From Sipunculus nudus (taxonomy: Eukaryota; Annelida; Sipuncula; Golfingiida; Sipunculidae): a stretch of 64,000 bases of DNA. The notes beneath the pieces are model-generated. The model was not told where the DNA came from. It did no database searches and was given only the letters and a program-made list of their open reading frames with translations. Location: NCBI GenBank assembly GCA_026874595.1, contig CM049306.1, forward strand, positions 12,979,019-13,043,018, given 5' to 3'. Below, in pieces: positions 11,501 to 23,375 of the stretch. Each line of letters starts with the position of its first letter. Positions within the stretch are counted from its first letter, which is position 1. The position numbers and the translations under genes are program-made.

Positions 11501-14500
11501 CTGAGACCTTCAAAGATGTGGTCGTCTGTTACCAGGGCACAAACCATAACCATTTGACCTGGAATCTTCTTTCTTGACATCCTGGGGGTCCATGGAACCC
11601 TGAAATTTGATCTCTATTACCCATATCCTCCGAGCTATTGGGCTTAGAAGTACCTCCCAGAATAACTAAAAATTTGATTCAAAAGCTCCAGTATCTGAAT
11701 AACTAATGCATTGATCACCCTGATTCTGTGCATGCATATTCATCATGGAGTGTTTCATCAGTTCCTGCAGACTAGTGGCACCACATGGACTTTTTTCAAT
11801 TTTTTCGCATTTTTAATTTTATTTTTGTGATATGGGGCTTAGAAGTACCTCCCAGAATAACTAAAAAGTTTACACAAAAGCTCCAGTATTTGAACAACTA
11901 ATGGATTGATCACCCTGATTCTTTGCATGCATATTCCTCATAGAGTGTTTTATCATTTCTTGCAGACTGGTTGTGTCACCTGGATTTTTTTAAAAGTTTT
12001 AACACATTTTTTCTCTATTTTTAGCGAACCTGTGAGCTTATGTGATGGTGTGGCATCCTCCGGCGTCCGTCGGCCGTCGTCTGTACGTTAACCCATACTA
12101 TCTTGAAAATGGCAAGAGTTAGCATCAAGAAATTTTCTGCAAAAAATTAGTCATCTAAAAAACTCTATCGGACTTTGCTTTTTTTTTTTGGCTAACTGCT
12201 TTTTCTTAGATTTTATAGAGAAAAAGCAAAAGAAAAAAACTTTAAAAATCTTCTTCTCCGAAACTGTTCAGCCAAATTGTCCAATATTCCACAGAAATGA
12301 TCTCTGGAACAATCTCTCTCAAATTTGTTCGAATGGTTTAAGTTTGGTGATTTTTGGCCAAGTTACAGCCAGTTGAACTTAGTCATCTGTCCAAAAAAGC
12401 ATACTAAAATTACAATCTTAGAAACGGCTGGAGCTGTCACCACCAAATTTTATGCCAATGTTGGTCACATGAGTCATGTCTGAAATTCAGGTATTGGTGG
12501 CGCCACCTGCATTGGCCTTTTTTGAATGGGGGTCATCAGTGTCCATATCATACTGACAGCTACAAAAAACTTCTTCTCTGAAACCATTTGGCCAAATTGT
12601 TTAATATCGCACAGAAATGATCCTAGGGTAGTGCATTCTGAAGTTTGTTCAAATGGTCTCAGTTCAGTGACTTTTGGCTGAGTTATGGGAAGCTGAATTT
12701 AGTCATATGTCATAACACCCCATTTTAGCTCAGTTGCTACAAAGATCTTCTTCTCAAAAACCACTGGGCCAAATTCTAAAATCTCACACATTAAATATCC
12801 TTAGATGTTGATAATTCAAGTTTGTTCAAATGGATTTGGTTCAGTGATTTTTGGCTGAGTTATTGGAAGCTTAACTTAGCCATTTTGCTTTATTTTCCCA
12901 TATGAGTTATAAACCTGCAAAACGTTTTTTGACTGACGCCACTGAGGTCAATTTGTTTAATATTTTACAAGAATAATCCCCTGAATAATTCTTATAATAA
13001 TTGTCTTTTATGGTTCCAAGGAATGAATTTTGGCTGAATAATAAAGGTTGAATTGAGTCATTTTACCATATATGTTAGCTGTGTGAAGCAGATACATCTA
13101 GCCTGGAACCAGTTTATCAGCATCCGTTACATCATGCCTCCAGACATTTAGATTTCAGGTTATCTTTGGTTAATATTGACAAGAATGTTTTTTAAAAACT
13201 TTTAAAAAATGTAGATTTATGATTTTAGATATTCCTAATGCCAGGTAATGTTTACAATCACAGGTATACATTAACCTATACTATTTCGAAAACGACTGGA
13301 GCTAGCATCATGAAATTGAATGCAAAAAATTAGCCATCTGAAAAAAATCTGCATTTTCTTAGATTTTATTGTGAAAAAGCTAAAAAAAACTTTAAAAATC
13401 TTCTCCTCTGAAATGGTCAAGCCAATTTGTTCAGTATTTCACAGAAATAATCTTTTATACCATCTCTCTCAAGTTTGTTCAAATGGTTCAAGTTCTGTAA
13501 ATTTTGGCTGAATTACAGGAAGTTGAACCTAGTCATCTGTCCAAAAAAGCATACTAAAATGACAATCTCAGAAACGGCCAGAGCTATCATCACCAAATTT
13601 TATGCCAGTGTTGGTCACATGAGTCATATATGAAATTCAGGTATTGGTGGCGCCACCTGCATTGTCCTTTTTTGTACGGGGGTCATTGGTCATCTGTATA
13701 TCAACCCATAATTTCTCAGGAATTGCAGGAGCTACCATCCCCAGATTTTATGCAGTTATCTGTCCCATATCAAATGTCGTGGGATTCAGCTTATGTTTTT
13801 TGCTATCTGCATTAACTTAGATTTTATAGGGGAAAAGCTGAAAAACCTTTAAAAGTCTTCTTTTAAACGGTCCAGCCAAATTGTTCAATATTTTGCAGAA
13901 ATGATCCCAGAGGCAAGCACTCTCAAGTTTGTTCAAATGGTTTGCATTTGATGAATTTCAGTGGAGTTAAATGAATTTGAATGGTCATTTGGCCAAGTAA
14001 GCAAACTGACATAGTTATCTCAGAAATGACAGAAGCTAGCATTACCAAGTATTGTGCAAATGTTGGTCACATGACTCATATTTGAAGTTGCAGATTTTGA
14101 TGTTCCACCTACATTGACCTGTTTTTTTATGGGCAAAAACCTCATAATTTTAGCCTCTTTCAGCTAAAAATGTTTATGATGAAACTGTCAAGTTGAATCG
14201 TTTAATTTTTCAAAAGAATTATAGTAGGACATGGTTCTTTCAATCATATCAGAAAAACTTAAGTTGGTCTTATGGCCATTATTATGTCTAACTCAAACTG
14301 AGGACTGCAAAACTGTTCTTCTACAAAATTATTGTTTCAATTATTCTGTTACATGGCACAAAAAATTATTCTTAGGTGGCCTTTGTTCAAGTTTACTTGA
14401 ATGATTTTTGGCAGAATTATGGGACCTTTAACAATGAAAGAACTGAATCTTTTATTTTTTCTAGATATTTTGATAAAAACTTTATGAATATTTCAGCTTG

Positions 14501-17500
14501 AAAAAAAAAGCATTTTAGCCAAAGTCTTTCAGTATGTGTAAACAGATTTGCCAACAGGCCAAGATTGTGTCTGTATATTTACATAGGTTAAGAAACTGCC
14601 AACTGTTTCAAATTTGGCAATAGATCAAGAGTTCATTCAGTGCAGCCAGATATAGGTCAAGAGTCCAGTCAGTGCAGCCAAGCACAAGGCATGTGATCCC
14701 CTCATGGGTGACATGTGAACACCTCATTGGCACCATGTGAGCACCTCATGGGTGTCATGCCCCTCAGGGCTGCATGTGGAGCCAATCTATTTATAGCTTT
14801 GGCAGACTGCCAACTGTATCAGATTAGGCAAAAGGTCAAGAGTTCACTCAGTGCAGCCAGGTACAGGTCAAAATTTTACCCAGTCTAGCCAGGTGCAGGT
14901 CATGAGTTCACTCAGTGCAGTAGCCTGAGCTAGCAAATTTGTCACAGTTCACTCGGGGCAACTGCCTTTCTCACCTAAGAGTGGTCAGCCCCATGCATCA
15001 GACTTAAGGTAAGTTTGATGTATTGGCCTAATTTTTTTACCTATGTGTCTTTGATGGGTTTCTCGTTCACAAGACAGGTGTCTCCACCTACAATGACATA
15101 TGCACAGTGTGTGACTTTTGTGCCTGCTTATTTCTATAGAGGAATTTGATATATCATCCTGAAATTGGGCATATTTATACCTATCGTATTTTAATTATTG
15201 TATACTTGTCGTATACAAGACTGGTGGTGCCACCTACAATAATTTTTTGCACAGTGTGTGTCTCTGCTTATTTCTCAGGAGGGGTTTGATATATCAGTCT
15301 GAACTTGGGCATATGTATATATCATTGAAACCTTTTTGTAACCAAGACTGGTGGTGCCAGCTATAATCATTTTTAGCTCAGCTGACTGAAAGTCAACTGA
15401 GGTATAGGAATGGCGCTTTGTCCGTCGTCTGAACGTCCGGCCGTCCATTAGCAGGGCACAAATCATAACAGCTGGTCCTAGAAACTTCTAAGTGAACATC
15501 CAGGGAGGTCAATTAAAAATTTCCTTGGAAACCTGACATTAGGTCACTGCAACCTTTTTCCTTCGAGCTATGGGGCTTGAAAGTACCCCCAAGAATAGTA
15601 AAAAATTTGATACAAAACCTCCAATATCTTGATAATTAATGCATGGTTTGTCATGAATTTTGCCTTGAATATTGACCATGACTAGTTTTGTCAGTTCCTG
15701 AAACGTGGTGGTTTTCCTATTTTAACAAATATTTTTCTATTTATTTAATATAAAATGAAAACAATCATGTCAGTTTCTCAGCTGTCATCACATCTGGTGT
15801 CCCAAAACCTGGTGTGTTTATTGATCACAAGTGGATGCCCTATACGAATCACCCTGTTTGTCAGTCTGTCTGTTTGTATGTCTGTCTGTCTGTCAATCTG
15901 TCCATCCACACAAATTAGTTTCCAGATGATAACTCCAGTTAAGTTTGATATATTGGTTTCAAACTTAACTTATAAATGGCCAACCACTAAGGAATGTGTA
16001 TGCATTTGAAGCCAAAATTTTCATCACAAACCTTCCATCTTCAAGGTATTGCTAACCTGCCACGAGGGAAAGATTCTGTTTGATTTTTGGGTCATAGGTC
16101 AAAGGTCAAGGTCACAGGGCCAATCCATTCACAAATTAGTTTATGGATGATAATTCTGCTTTGGATAGACAGACTGGCTTCAAACTTGATTTAATAATGA
16201 CCAACCACATATGTAAATTCATTTTGATTTTCAGGGTCCAGTGATCTATGTTGAAGGTCACAGAAGCCACATCTTTAAAAAGATTGTGGATGCACTGTAA
16301 ATCACACTTTTCATCCTGAACTTTCCAACGTTCACGCATGGCTTACTTGCCCAAAGTGAGGAAACCTGTAGAATTTGAGGTTATCTGGTCAGAGGTCAAG
16401 GTCACTTTTTAAAAGATTGTTACAATAATCCTAATGCTGCAAGTTCAATTAAGGATATTAAGTTCTAAGATTTTTTGGTTACAAGGTCATTGGTTAAGGT
16501 CACTGTCATTCTGAAAAATTTATTTCAAAATATCCTTATAGACAAATTCAACTGAGCATTGAGACCCATGGGTCCCTAGTTGTGTTGTGTGCACCCATGC
16601 CAGAATTTCAGCCGTGATGTTTGTGTAATTGTTTCTTATTCAAAATGATTAGTACCTTCATTGTTCTTATACATGAGAAGTCATGGTCTAGCATTGAAGC
16701 ATTATACCTGGTGTATTTCCCAATGCACAGGTTTGCATTAGGCCTGTAGGCCTTGTTTGAGACCTTCAAAGATGAGGTCGTCTCTTAACAAGGCACAAAT
16801 TGTAACCATTGGTCCTAGAATCAACTTACTTGACATCCAGGGAAGTCTGTGAAAAATATCTTTGGAAACTTGAAGTTTTGGTATCTGTTACCCATATTCC
16901 CTGAGCTATGGGGCTTAAAAGCACCCCCCAGCATAATAAAAAATTTGATACCAAGCAGTGCACAAATCATAACCACTGGACCTGAAATCTTCTAACTTAA
17001 AATAAAGGGAGGTCCATGAAAAGTCTCCTTGGAAATGTGAATTAAGGTCTCTGTCACCCACATTTTCTGAGTTATGGGGCTTATAAACACCCCTCAGAAT
17101 AATTGGAAATTTAAAACCAAAGTAGGGCACAAATTATAATCATTGGGCCCAGAATCTTCTAACTTGATATCCTGAGAGTTCGTCAAATGTTCTCCCCAGA
17201 AACCTGAAATTGTCACTGTGACCTATATTCTTTGGGTTTTGGGGTATGTTCGAGCACCCCAGAAAAATGCAAAATACACAAAAATTGCCAGATACCTCAG
17301 GATTGTCAGGCTGGTTGGATTGTCATCAAATTTGTTGTGCTTATGGGTCTTGATGAACTTAAGCTAATATACATGAACAATGATGCCACCTACATTACCT
17401 TAATTAGTTGCCTGTGCAAGGACATATTGTCAACATGTCAGTCGGCTGAGTGTCAATACCCATGGGTCACTTGTTAACTTAAAAAAATTAGCAGGGCCAA

Positions 17501-18453
17501 ATAAATTCTCTTTATTTTAATGTCTTTTTGGTCATATTGTTAACTTAGAAATTGTATTTTCATGTCACATCAGTTAAGCAAATTCCTTGCATATAACAGT
17601 AAGATTTTAGACAAATTAAAACACATAATTCACTTTTATGCCAACTGGTGAGGGATGCTGGAAAAGCTGCACTAAATGCTATTTCAGCAGTGGAAGAGGT
17701 AACAGCTAAGGCTAAAAAACATGGAGAATGATCCTAAGTCACTATAATTAGTTATTTTTTCGGAAAATTGCTGTTTTAAGACCTTGTGAAAAATACTGAA
17801 AATGACATTAGGTTTATGACAATGAGTGATAGATGTCACATGTATAGGAATCAATGATATGATACCAAACTATTAACTGTAAGAAATATGATAAAACTTG
17901 GATATAGTTGTTAAAATGCTGTATTCTTAGGGTCCCTGTATTATTCATGGTAAAATATGTAGCAGTATATTTGAATTATTTGTTAAAATGTGACAATCCT
18001 ACATGTTTCAGAGTGGTTGCAAAGGGAGAAGAGAAGGAGGTCAGTGGGTACAAGTTTCAAGGCTTCGGTGCTCATCATGACCGTTATCCGTGTACCTACC
18101 TGACTGCTGCTGCAGCTGTGGGGATGCAAAAAGAGGATGTGGACTTGTTTATTAAGAGGCTAGATAAAGTATTTGAAAAGGTCAAGCCAAAGGTCATGAA
18201 CTCGCCAAAAGTAAAAAAAACCCCATTAGAAACTGAGGATGCCAAAACTGAGTCACCAGAAGACTTGAATGATAAATTACAACAAGACTTAGGTAAATAA
18301 TGAATTATTAAATATCTGTGATACTAAAAGGCTGCTGTGTCAGTCATTTCTTGTATTAGTCATTTCATATATACTGGAAAAATAAATATTTTACAGATAA
18401 TTGTAGTTAAATGTTGTTTATATTTTGCAGGTCTCCTTGCGATCCAGCACTGA
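3535..18453 (+). CDS. SEPSECS: O-phosphoseryl-tRNA(Sec):selenocysteinyl-tRNA synthase, complete, 11 coding exons
   Basis: PLP-dependent enzyme of the last step of selenocysteine synthesis, turning phosphoseryl-tRNA(Sec) plus selenophosphate into selenocysteinyl-tRNA(Sec). Exons read from conserved blocks and GT-AG sites: 3535-3648, 4416-4570, 4982-5100, 5783-5941, 6499-6652, 7588-7690, 8007-8136, 8771-8956, 9425-9512, 18012-18292, 18431-18453. Every phase joins, giving 1512 nt and 503 residues, close to the 501 of the human protein. The start is the ATG opening [18 protein letters not shown], which aligns with the family N-terminus. Family active-site residues fall at their usual numbers: R75 (GVGEREAR), R97 and Q105 (HGIGRSGD...IQPKAAGSS), PLP lysine K284 ([12 protein letters not shown]) and R313 ([10 protein letters not shown]). 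The C-terminus is Lys/Glu-rich and ends in GLLAIQH. Introns 1-8 are short; intron 9 is about 8.5 kb of nested repeats. Read-through of the last donor would end two codons later at 18300. AATAAA near 18849 may be the poly(A) signal. Confidence 0.96.
6065..6113. repeat. (TA)n microsatellite
   Basis: Nearly pure alternating TA in SEPSECS intron 4. Confidence 0.9.
8466..8551. repeat. (AT)n microsatellite
   Basis: About 86 bp of uninterrupted alternating AT in SEPSECS intron 7, followed by a short TCTCTC tract. Confidence 0.95.
12022..16757 (+). mobile_element. Family B element inserted in the family A core
   Basis: Bounded by an 11-bp inverted repeat: GCGAACCTGTG at 12024 and CACAGGTTTGC ending 16736 (one mismatch), with a palindromic tail AGGCCTGTAGGCCT just beyond. 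Removing it rejoins CTCTATTTTT to TGAGACCTTCAAAG, as in uninterrupted neighbouring units (about 11490-11515). Internal repeats carry TTCTTCTCYGAAAC and GGTGGCGCCACC. A family A copy is nested at 15371-16581. No ORF of note. Confidence 0.6.
15371..16581 (+). repeat. Family A copy nested inside family B
   Basis: Starts TTTTAGCTCAGCTGACTGAAAGTC, has a GTCTGTCTGTCTGTC tract near 15870 and ends CAACTGAGCATTGAGACCCATGGGTCC near 16575. Head and tail match the family A limits elsewhere. Confidence 0.55.
17601..17730 (+). other. Short coding-like stretch in SEPSECS intron 9, unrecognised
   Basis: An open frame ends in TGA at about 17728-17730 and has protein-like composition (for example [20 protein letters not shown], then a Lys-rich end). 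There is no intact upstream exon or start. It lies outside the SEPSECS reading frame blocks. It could be a retrocopy fragment, an alternative 3' exon or chance. Confidence 0.2.
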
Positions 18454-18911
18454 ATAATCATTAAGACTGATAATATGCATAATTAAGCTTTTTGATCATA
18501 ATCTAATTATTTTATACTAATTCCTTCAAAATATTATTATAGAATTTTACCTGGTGTGAAAGGAAGTAGCCCTCTCCCCTCCTCCCCCCTGCCCCCTATT
18601 ATGGCTGTCAACATGTCACACAGGACAGGCCATACAAGTTGAACCACAGCGCCTTCAGTTTAATGAATATGAGGTCCCGGTAACTAGTCATCCAGGAGCT
18701 AATTAAAAAAGGTGACAATTTAACTTAATTCAGTTGCAATTCAATGTTTATTAAAACTTGTATACTGCAATACATGGTTTTCTAGTGTTGAAGGTGTCAT
18801 AGGTTCATGTACCAATTTCAGATTTGGTGTAACCAATGATATTCAAGATAATAAACAGGAATTTTACAGCCTCGGAAATCACAATATCAGCTAGAAACAT
18901 CATATGAAACT

Positions 18912-20520
18912 AGATATTTCTTGGCACCGCAGGTGCCATAGTATCGCCAGACAATTAATCCCCCCCCTTTAAGAATAGGCCCCCCATCTTCAGCAACAAT
19001 TAATATCAGACCACACTCATAAAAAAGGTCATTCTCATAGAAAAGGTCATGATCCAAATTTTAATATACATCATCCCCTAACCTATGTCTATGTATATGC
19101 AAGAAATCTGTCCATTATAATGCTCATAATACTGTTAAGTGGCAATGATGGGGTATTAAACGGCACGAAAACAAGTAAAAGAATAACAGGTGGCACCACC
19201 TGTTTCTCGTTCATGACAACACTATCCAAGATCTTCGTTCAAGTTGATTTTTGGACCAATCAATGCATCCCTTATTGAGAAATTAATGATTTTGTGTGAT
19301 TTTCACCATATATGGCAATATTCAAGGTCAAGGCCACTCATTGGAAAGGTCATGACCCCTATTCAAATAAACATTATCCTATAACCCATATCCATGTATA
19401 TGCATAATATGAAAGAAATTTGTCCATTAGTTTTTGACTTATAATGCTCGCAGTACTGATAAATGGCAATGATGGGGTATTAAACGGCACAAAACAAGTA
19501 AAAGAATAACAGGTGGCGCCACCTGTTTCCGGTACATGACAATACTTTCCAAGATCTTCGAACATGTTGATTTTTGGACCAATGCATGCATCCCTTATTG
19601 AGATATTAATGATTTTGTGTAATTTTCACCATATATGGCAATATTCAAGGTCAAGGCCACTCTAATAGGAAAGGTCATGACCCCAATTTATATATACATC
19701 ATCCCATAACCAATGTCTATGTATATGCATAATATGAAAGAAATCTGTCCATTAGTTTTTGACTTATAATGCTCACAGGTTATAAATGTACTGTTAAGTG
19801 GCAATGATGGGGTATTAAACGGCACGAAAACAAGTAAAAGAATAAAGGTGGCGCCACCTGTTTCCGGTACATGACATTACTATCCAAGATCTTCGGTCAA
19901 GTTGGTTTTTGGACCAATGCATGCATCCCTTATTGAGAAATTAATGATTTTGTGTGATTTTCACCATATATGGCAATATTCAAGGTCAAGGCCACTCTCA
20001 TAGGAAAGGTCATTACCCCAATTTAAATAAACATCATCCCATAACCCATATCTATGTATTTGCATAATATGAAAGAAATCTGTCCATTAGTTTTTGACTT
20101 ATAATGCTCACAGTACTGTCAAGTAGCTATTTTGGGGATATTAAACGGCATGAAAACAAGTAAAGAATAATAGGTGGCGCCACCAGTTTCTGGAACATGA
20201 CAACCCTATCCATGATCTTCGATCAACTTGATTTTGGGATCAATCCATGCAAGTTTTCTTGAGATATTTAAGAATTTGTGTGATTTTCCCCAAAATTGAA
20301 CCTATTCAAGGTCAAGGTCACTCTCCTAGTTGAGGTCATGACCTCATTTTAAATAGGCGTCGTCCTCTCACCCATATCTATACATATACCAAGTTTGGTA
20401 AAGATCCGTGAAATGTTTTTTGAGTTATTGTGTCCAAAAGAAATCTCTGCGGCGGCGGCGGCGGCGGTGCGACCGTGCCTAAACCATAGTATCTCCAGAC
20501 TATGTCTGGCGATACAATAA
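18912..20520 (-). repeat. Family D dispersed element with tandem core and (GGC)n tract
   Basis: An exact 12-bp inverted repeat, GTATCGCCAGAC at 18941-18952 and GTCTGGCGATAC at 20504-20515, marks the ends. Between them are about four tandem units of 320-337 bp, each with a GGTGGCGCCACC-type palindrome (about 19190, 19511, 19848, 20174), AAGATCTTCG and TTAAACGGCA. A (GGC)n run lies near 20450. Intergenic, between SEPSECS and ATP6V0E. Confidence 0.6.
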
Positions 20521-20730
20521 TGTCAATAGACTTAGCTAAACTGTCTTACAAATCAGCCTTATCTTCTGACCTACCACATAGGTGGCAGCACAAGTCTTTT
20601 CAAGTCTGCTTCCGACCATCCAAGAGGATGGTCTGACTGGACCAACATGAGCAGATATTAATAAGGTCAAAGAAATCTGTTAGTTTTCAAGTTATGTTGC
20701 TCCCATTTTAAAGTGAGGGAGTAAAATGTT

Positions 20731-21664
20731 AAACAAGCCACCCATGGGTCATGATGCTCACCGGACTATGTTGACAATCTGTCCTTGCACAGGCAACTAA
20801 TTAAGATAATGTAGATGGCATCATCCTTCATGCATATTAGCTTTAAGTTCATCAAGACCCATAAGCACGCCAAATTTGATGACAATCCAACCAGCCTTTC
20901 CTGAGGATTCAGGCAATTTGTGTGTATTTTGCATTATTTCTTGGGTGCTGAAACATACCCCAAAATTCTGAGAATATAGGTCACAGTGACCCCATTTCAG
21001 GTTTCAAGTGAGAACTTCTGAGGAACTCTCAGGATGTCAAGTTAGAAGATTCTGGGTCCAATGGTTTTTATTTGTGCACTGCTTTGGTATCAAATTTTCA
21101 ATTATTCTAGGGGGAGCTTTTAAGCCCCATAGATCAGAGAATATGGGTAACAGAGACCTAATTTCAGATTTCCAAGGATATTTTTCATGGACCTCCCTGG
21201 ATGTCAAGTAAGAAGTTTCTAGGTCCAATGGTTCAGATTTGTGGATTGTTAATGGACGACCATATCTTTAAAGGTCTCAAAAAAAAGAAAAACTCTGTTA
21301 AAATTCGAAAAAAAAATCCAGGTGGTGCAACCAGTCTGCAGGAACTGACAAAACACTCCTTGATCAATATGCATGCAAAGAATCATGGTGATTAATACAT
21401 TGGTTGTTCAGATACTGGAGCTTTTGCATGAAATTTTTAATTATTCTGGGGGGTAGTTCTGAGCCCCATAGCTCAGAGGATATGGGGGACAGTGATCCCA
21501 TTTCAGGTTTCCATGGAGACTTTTCATGGGCCTCCCTGCATGTCAAGATGCAAGATTTTAGGTCAAGTCATTACAATTTGTGCCCTATTGACAGACAGAC
21601 GGCCAGATGGATGATGGACAAAGAGTGATGGCTATCACTCAGATGACTTACACTCAGCTAAAAA
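20731..21664 (-). repeat. Family A dispersed element, minus orientation
   Basis: Tail at 20731 (AACAAGCCACCCATGGGTCATGATGCTCA) and head near 21635-21664 (ACTCAGATGACTTACACTCAGCTAAAA). Core units match those at 10-12 kb in reverse. Confidence 0.6.
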
Positions 21665-23375
21665 TGGAGGAGATTGTAGTGGCACCACCAGTCTTTAAGC
21701 ACAAGAAGCTGTTCAAAGTCTTCAGTCAAAAGTTATTTCAGAAATAGCCTACCAATTCTTTAGATGTTTAATATTTTGTAGGATTTCCACCCAGTATCAA
21801 CCAATCAAGGATAAGACTGCTTGGGTCATGACCCATATTTTGAAATTTTGTATTGTGACCCTTAATTGTGAATGTGCAAACTTTGAAAAGAAATCTTTCC
21901 TTTAAGTTTTGAGTCACTATTTAGTAACATTTATGGAGAGGTAAACTGCAAAAAAAGTATTAAGTTGGCATCAAAGGTTTTCTGTAAAGATCTGTTTTTA
22001 AACCACCAGATCCACAACAATACTTCGAGATGCACCATTTAACAGACGATTTAATGCATAAATTTTGAACTGATTTTTGTCTGCTGTATGAAAAATAAAT
22101 CAAAACAGAAAATTTAATAACTTATAAATTTAATAAATCTATTGGGATTATGGTTTAAAAAAATATTTTACATGATTGTACAACTAGTTATATGAACTAA
22201 TGCTTGTGTGGGCTCAGGTGGTGATGTTCAGTAGTCTGTAGGGATGGATAAAACCAGAAAACCGAGAGAAAACTACTAATCTTGGAGATGCAACTAAAGC
22301 CACTCTCAAAGAAAATTGGCAAATTTAAATCAATCATTCACAGCAAATGTTAAAACTGCAGCTCTGTACTAAATCCTTTATAATGTGGAGTTCTAAAAAA
22401 CAGTAACTCATAAACATTATTACATTTTTATCTTTATTCAATGAACGAGAATCATTACATAAATAATGTATATACAATACACTTGAATACAGAGTACAAT
22501 TAGATCAGTTTAACAGATACAACATTCTCCTGTCAGGGCTTGTCATGTGACAATGAATGGTGTGTAGATAGAGAAACATGTAGATCAGGAAATGTGGGTC
22601 ACATTCAACAATAATCAATAACTAGGACATTCTCATTGTTAATATCTGCCTGCATGTACCTAGCTATTATAATCCAGTACTAGTCTAGTATATTACTCTT
22701 CACCAATTACATAAGTTAGTCTGATGACTTTAGTACAGTAATCACCAGTGTTTTAACTCAGACATGCAGGTTTCAGCACATTTAATAATTTCAATGGAAT
22801 TAATTTGACTGGTGTATAAAATGTACTTCTAGGTGTCAGAATACGATCAGTCCAAATGCATCACATGCCACATACAATGAAATTCTTTATGTTTAACTGT
22901 TAAATAAAAATTCTTATGCAGTAAAAGCATTATCTGAATTCTCAAACATAAGTTTATATTCAATATACAAGTATGTAGCATAAATTACTGAGTAAGGTCC
23001 ACAGATTTCTTGTTTACTGAAAGCATTTGATGTCTTGGTGATTGTAACATATACAGGTGAATGAACACATCAACATACATGAATCATACTATTATACTCA
23101 TATTTTGTATCATTTATTACATTATCAAGGTATCCCATTTTAGGTAAAATACTCACTGATACATTATACTACAAGATATATTTTGTTCTGTACACTTCAC
23201 AGCACCAACAACATCAATGTGGGTTAACTGGAGTTTATATATTGCACGTCTGTGTTAAAGCTTCAGGTATCTACAAGGTTCTATACTTTGTCTATACACT
23301 GTACACATGTGAAGGAATGTCTATGGCAATCTTCAGTCCTCAATCATCATAAAAGCCTGCAGCCTTTTGGATAAA
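21665..23375. other. Intergenic and probable ATP6V0E 3' UTR
   Basis: No recognisable gene. The part next to 23376 is probably the 3' UTR of the minus-strand V-ATPase e gene; the minus strand reads AATAAA near 22437, which would give a UTR of about 0.9 kb. Confidence 0.4.

Larger units (their letters stand above)
9904..17475 (+). repeat. Family A dispersed element with tandem core, interrupted by a family B insertion
   Basis: Fills most of SEPSECS intron 9. Opens with TTTTAGCTCAGCTGACT and its near-inverse AGTCATCTGAGC, then a CTGT-rich stretch. A tandem core of diverged units with anchors (GATACAAAAGCTC or close variants) at about 10321, 10654, 10991, 11351 and 11675 has a period of roughly 325-360 bp. 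Core sequence resumes at about 16758 after the family B insertion and ends with GGCTGAG...ACCCATGGGTCACTTG near 17475. Units share GGTGGNGCCACC, GGGCACAAAT and GAGACCTT. Non-coding. Confidence 0.6.
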
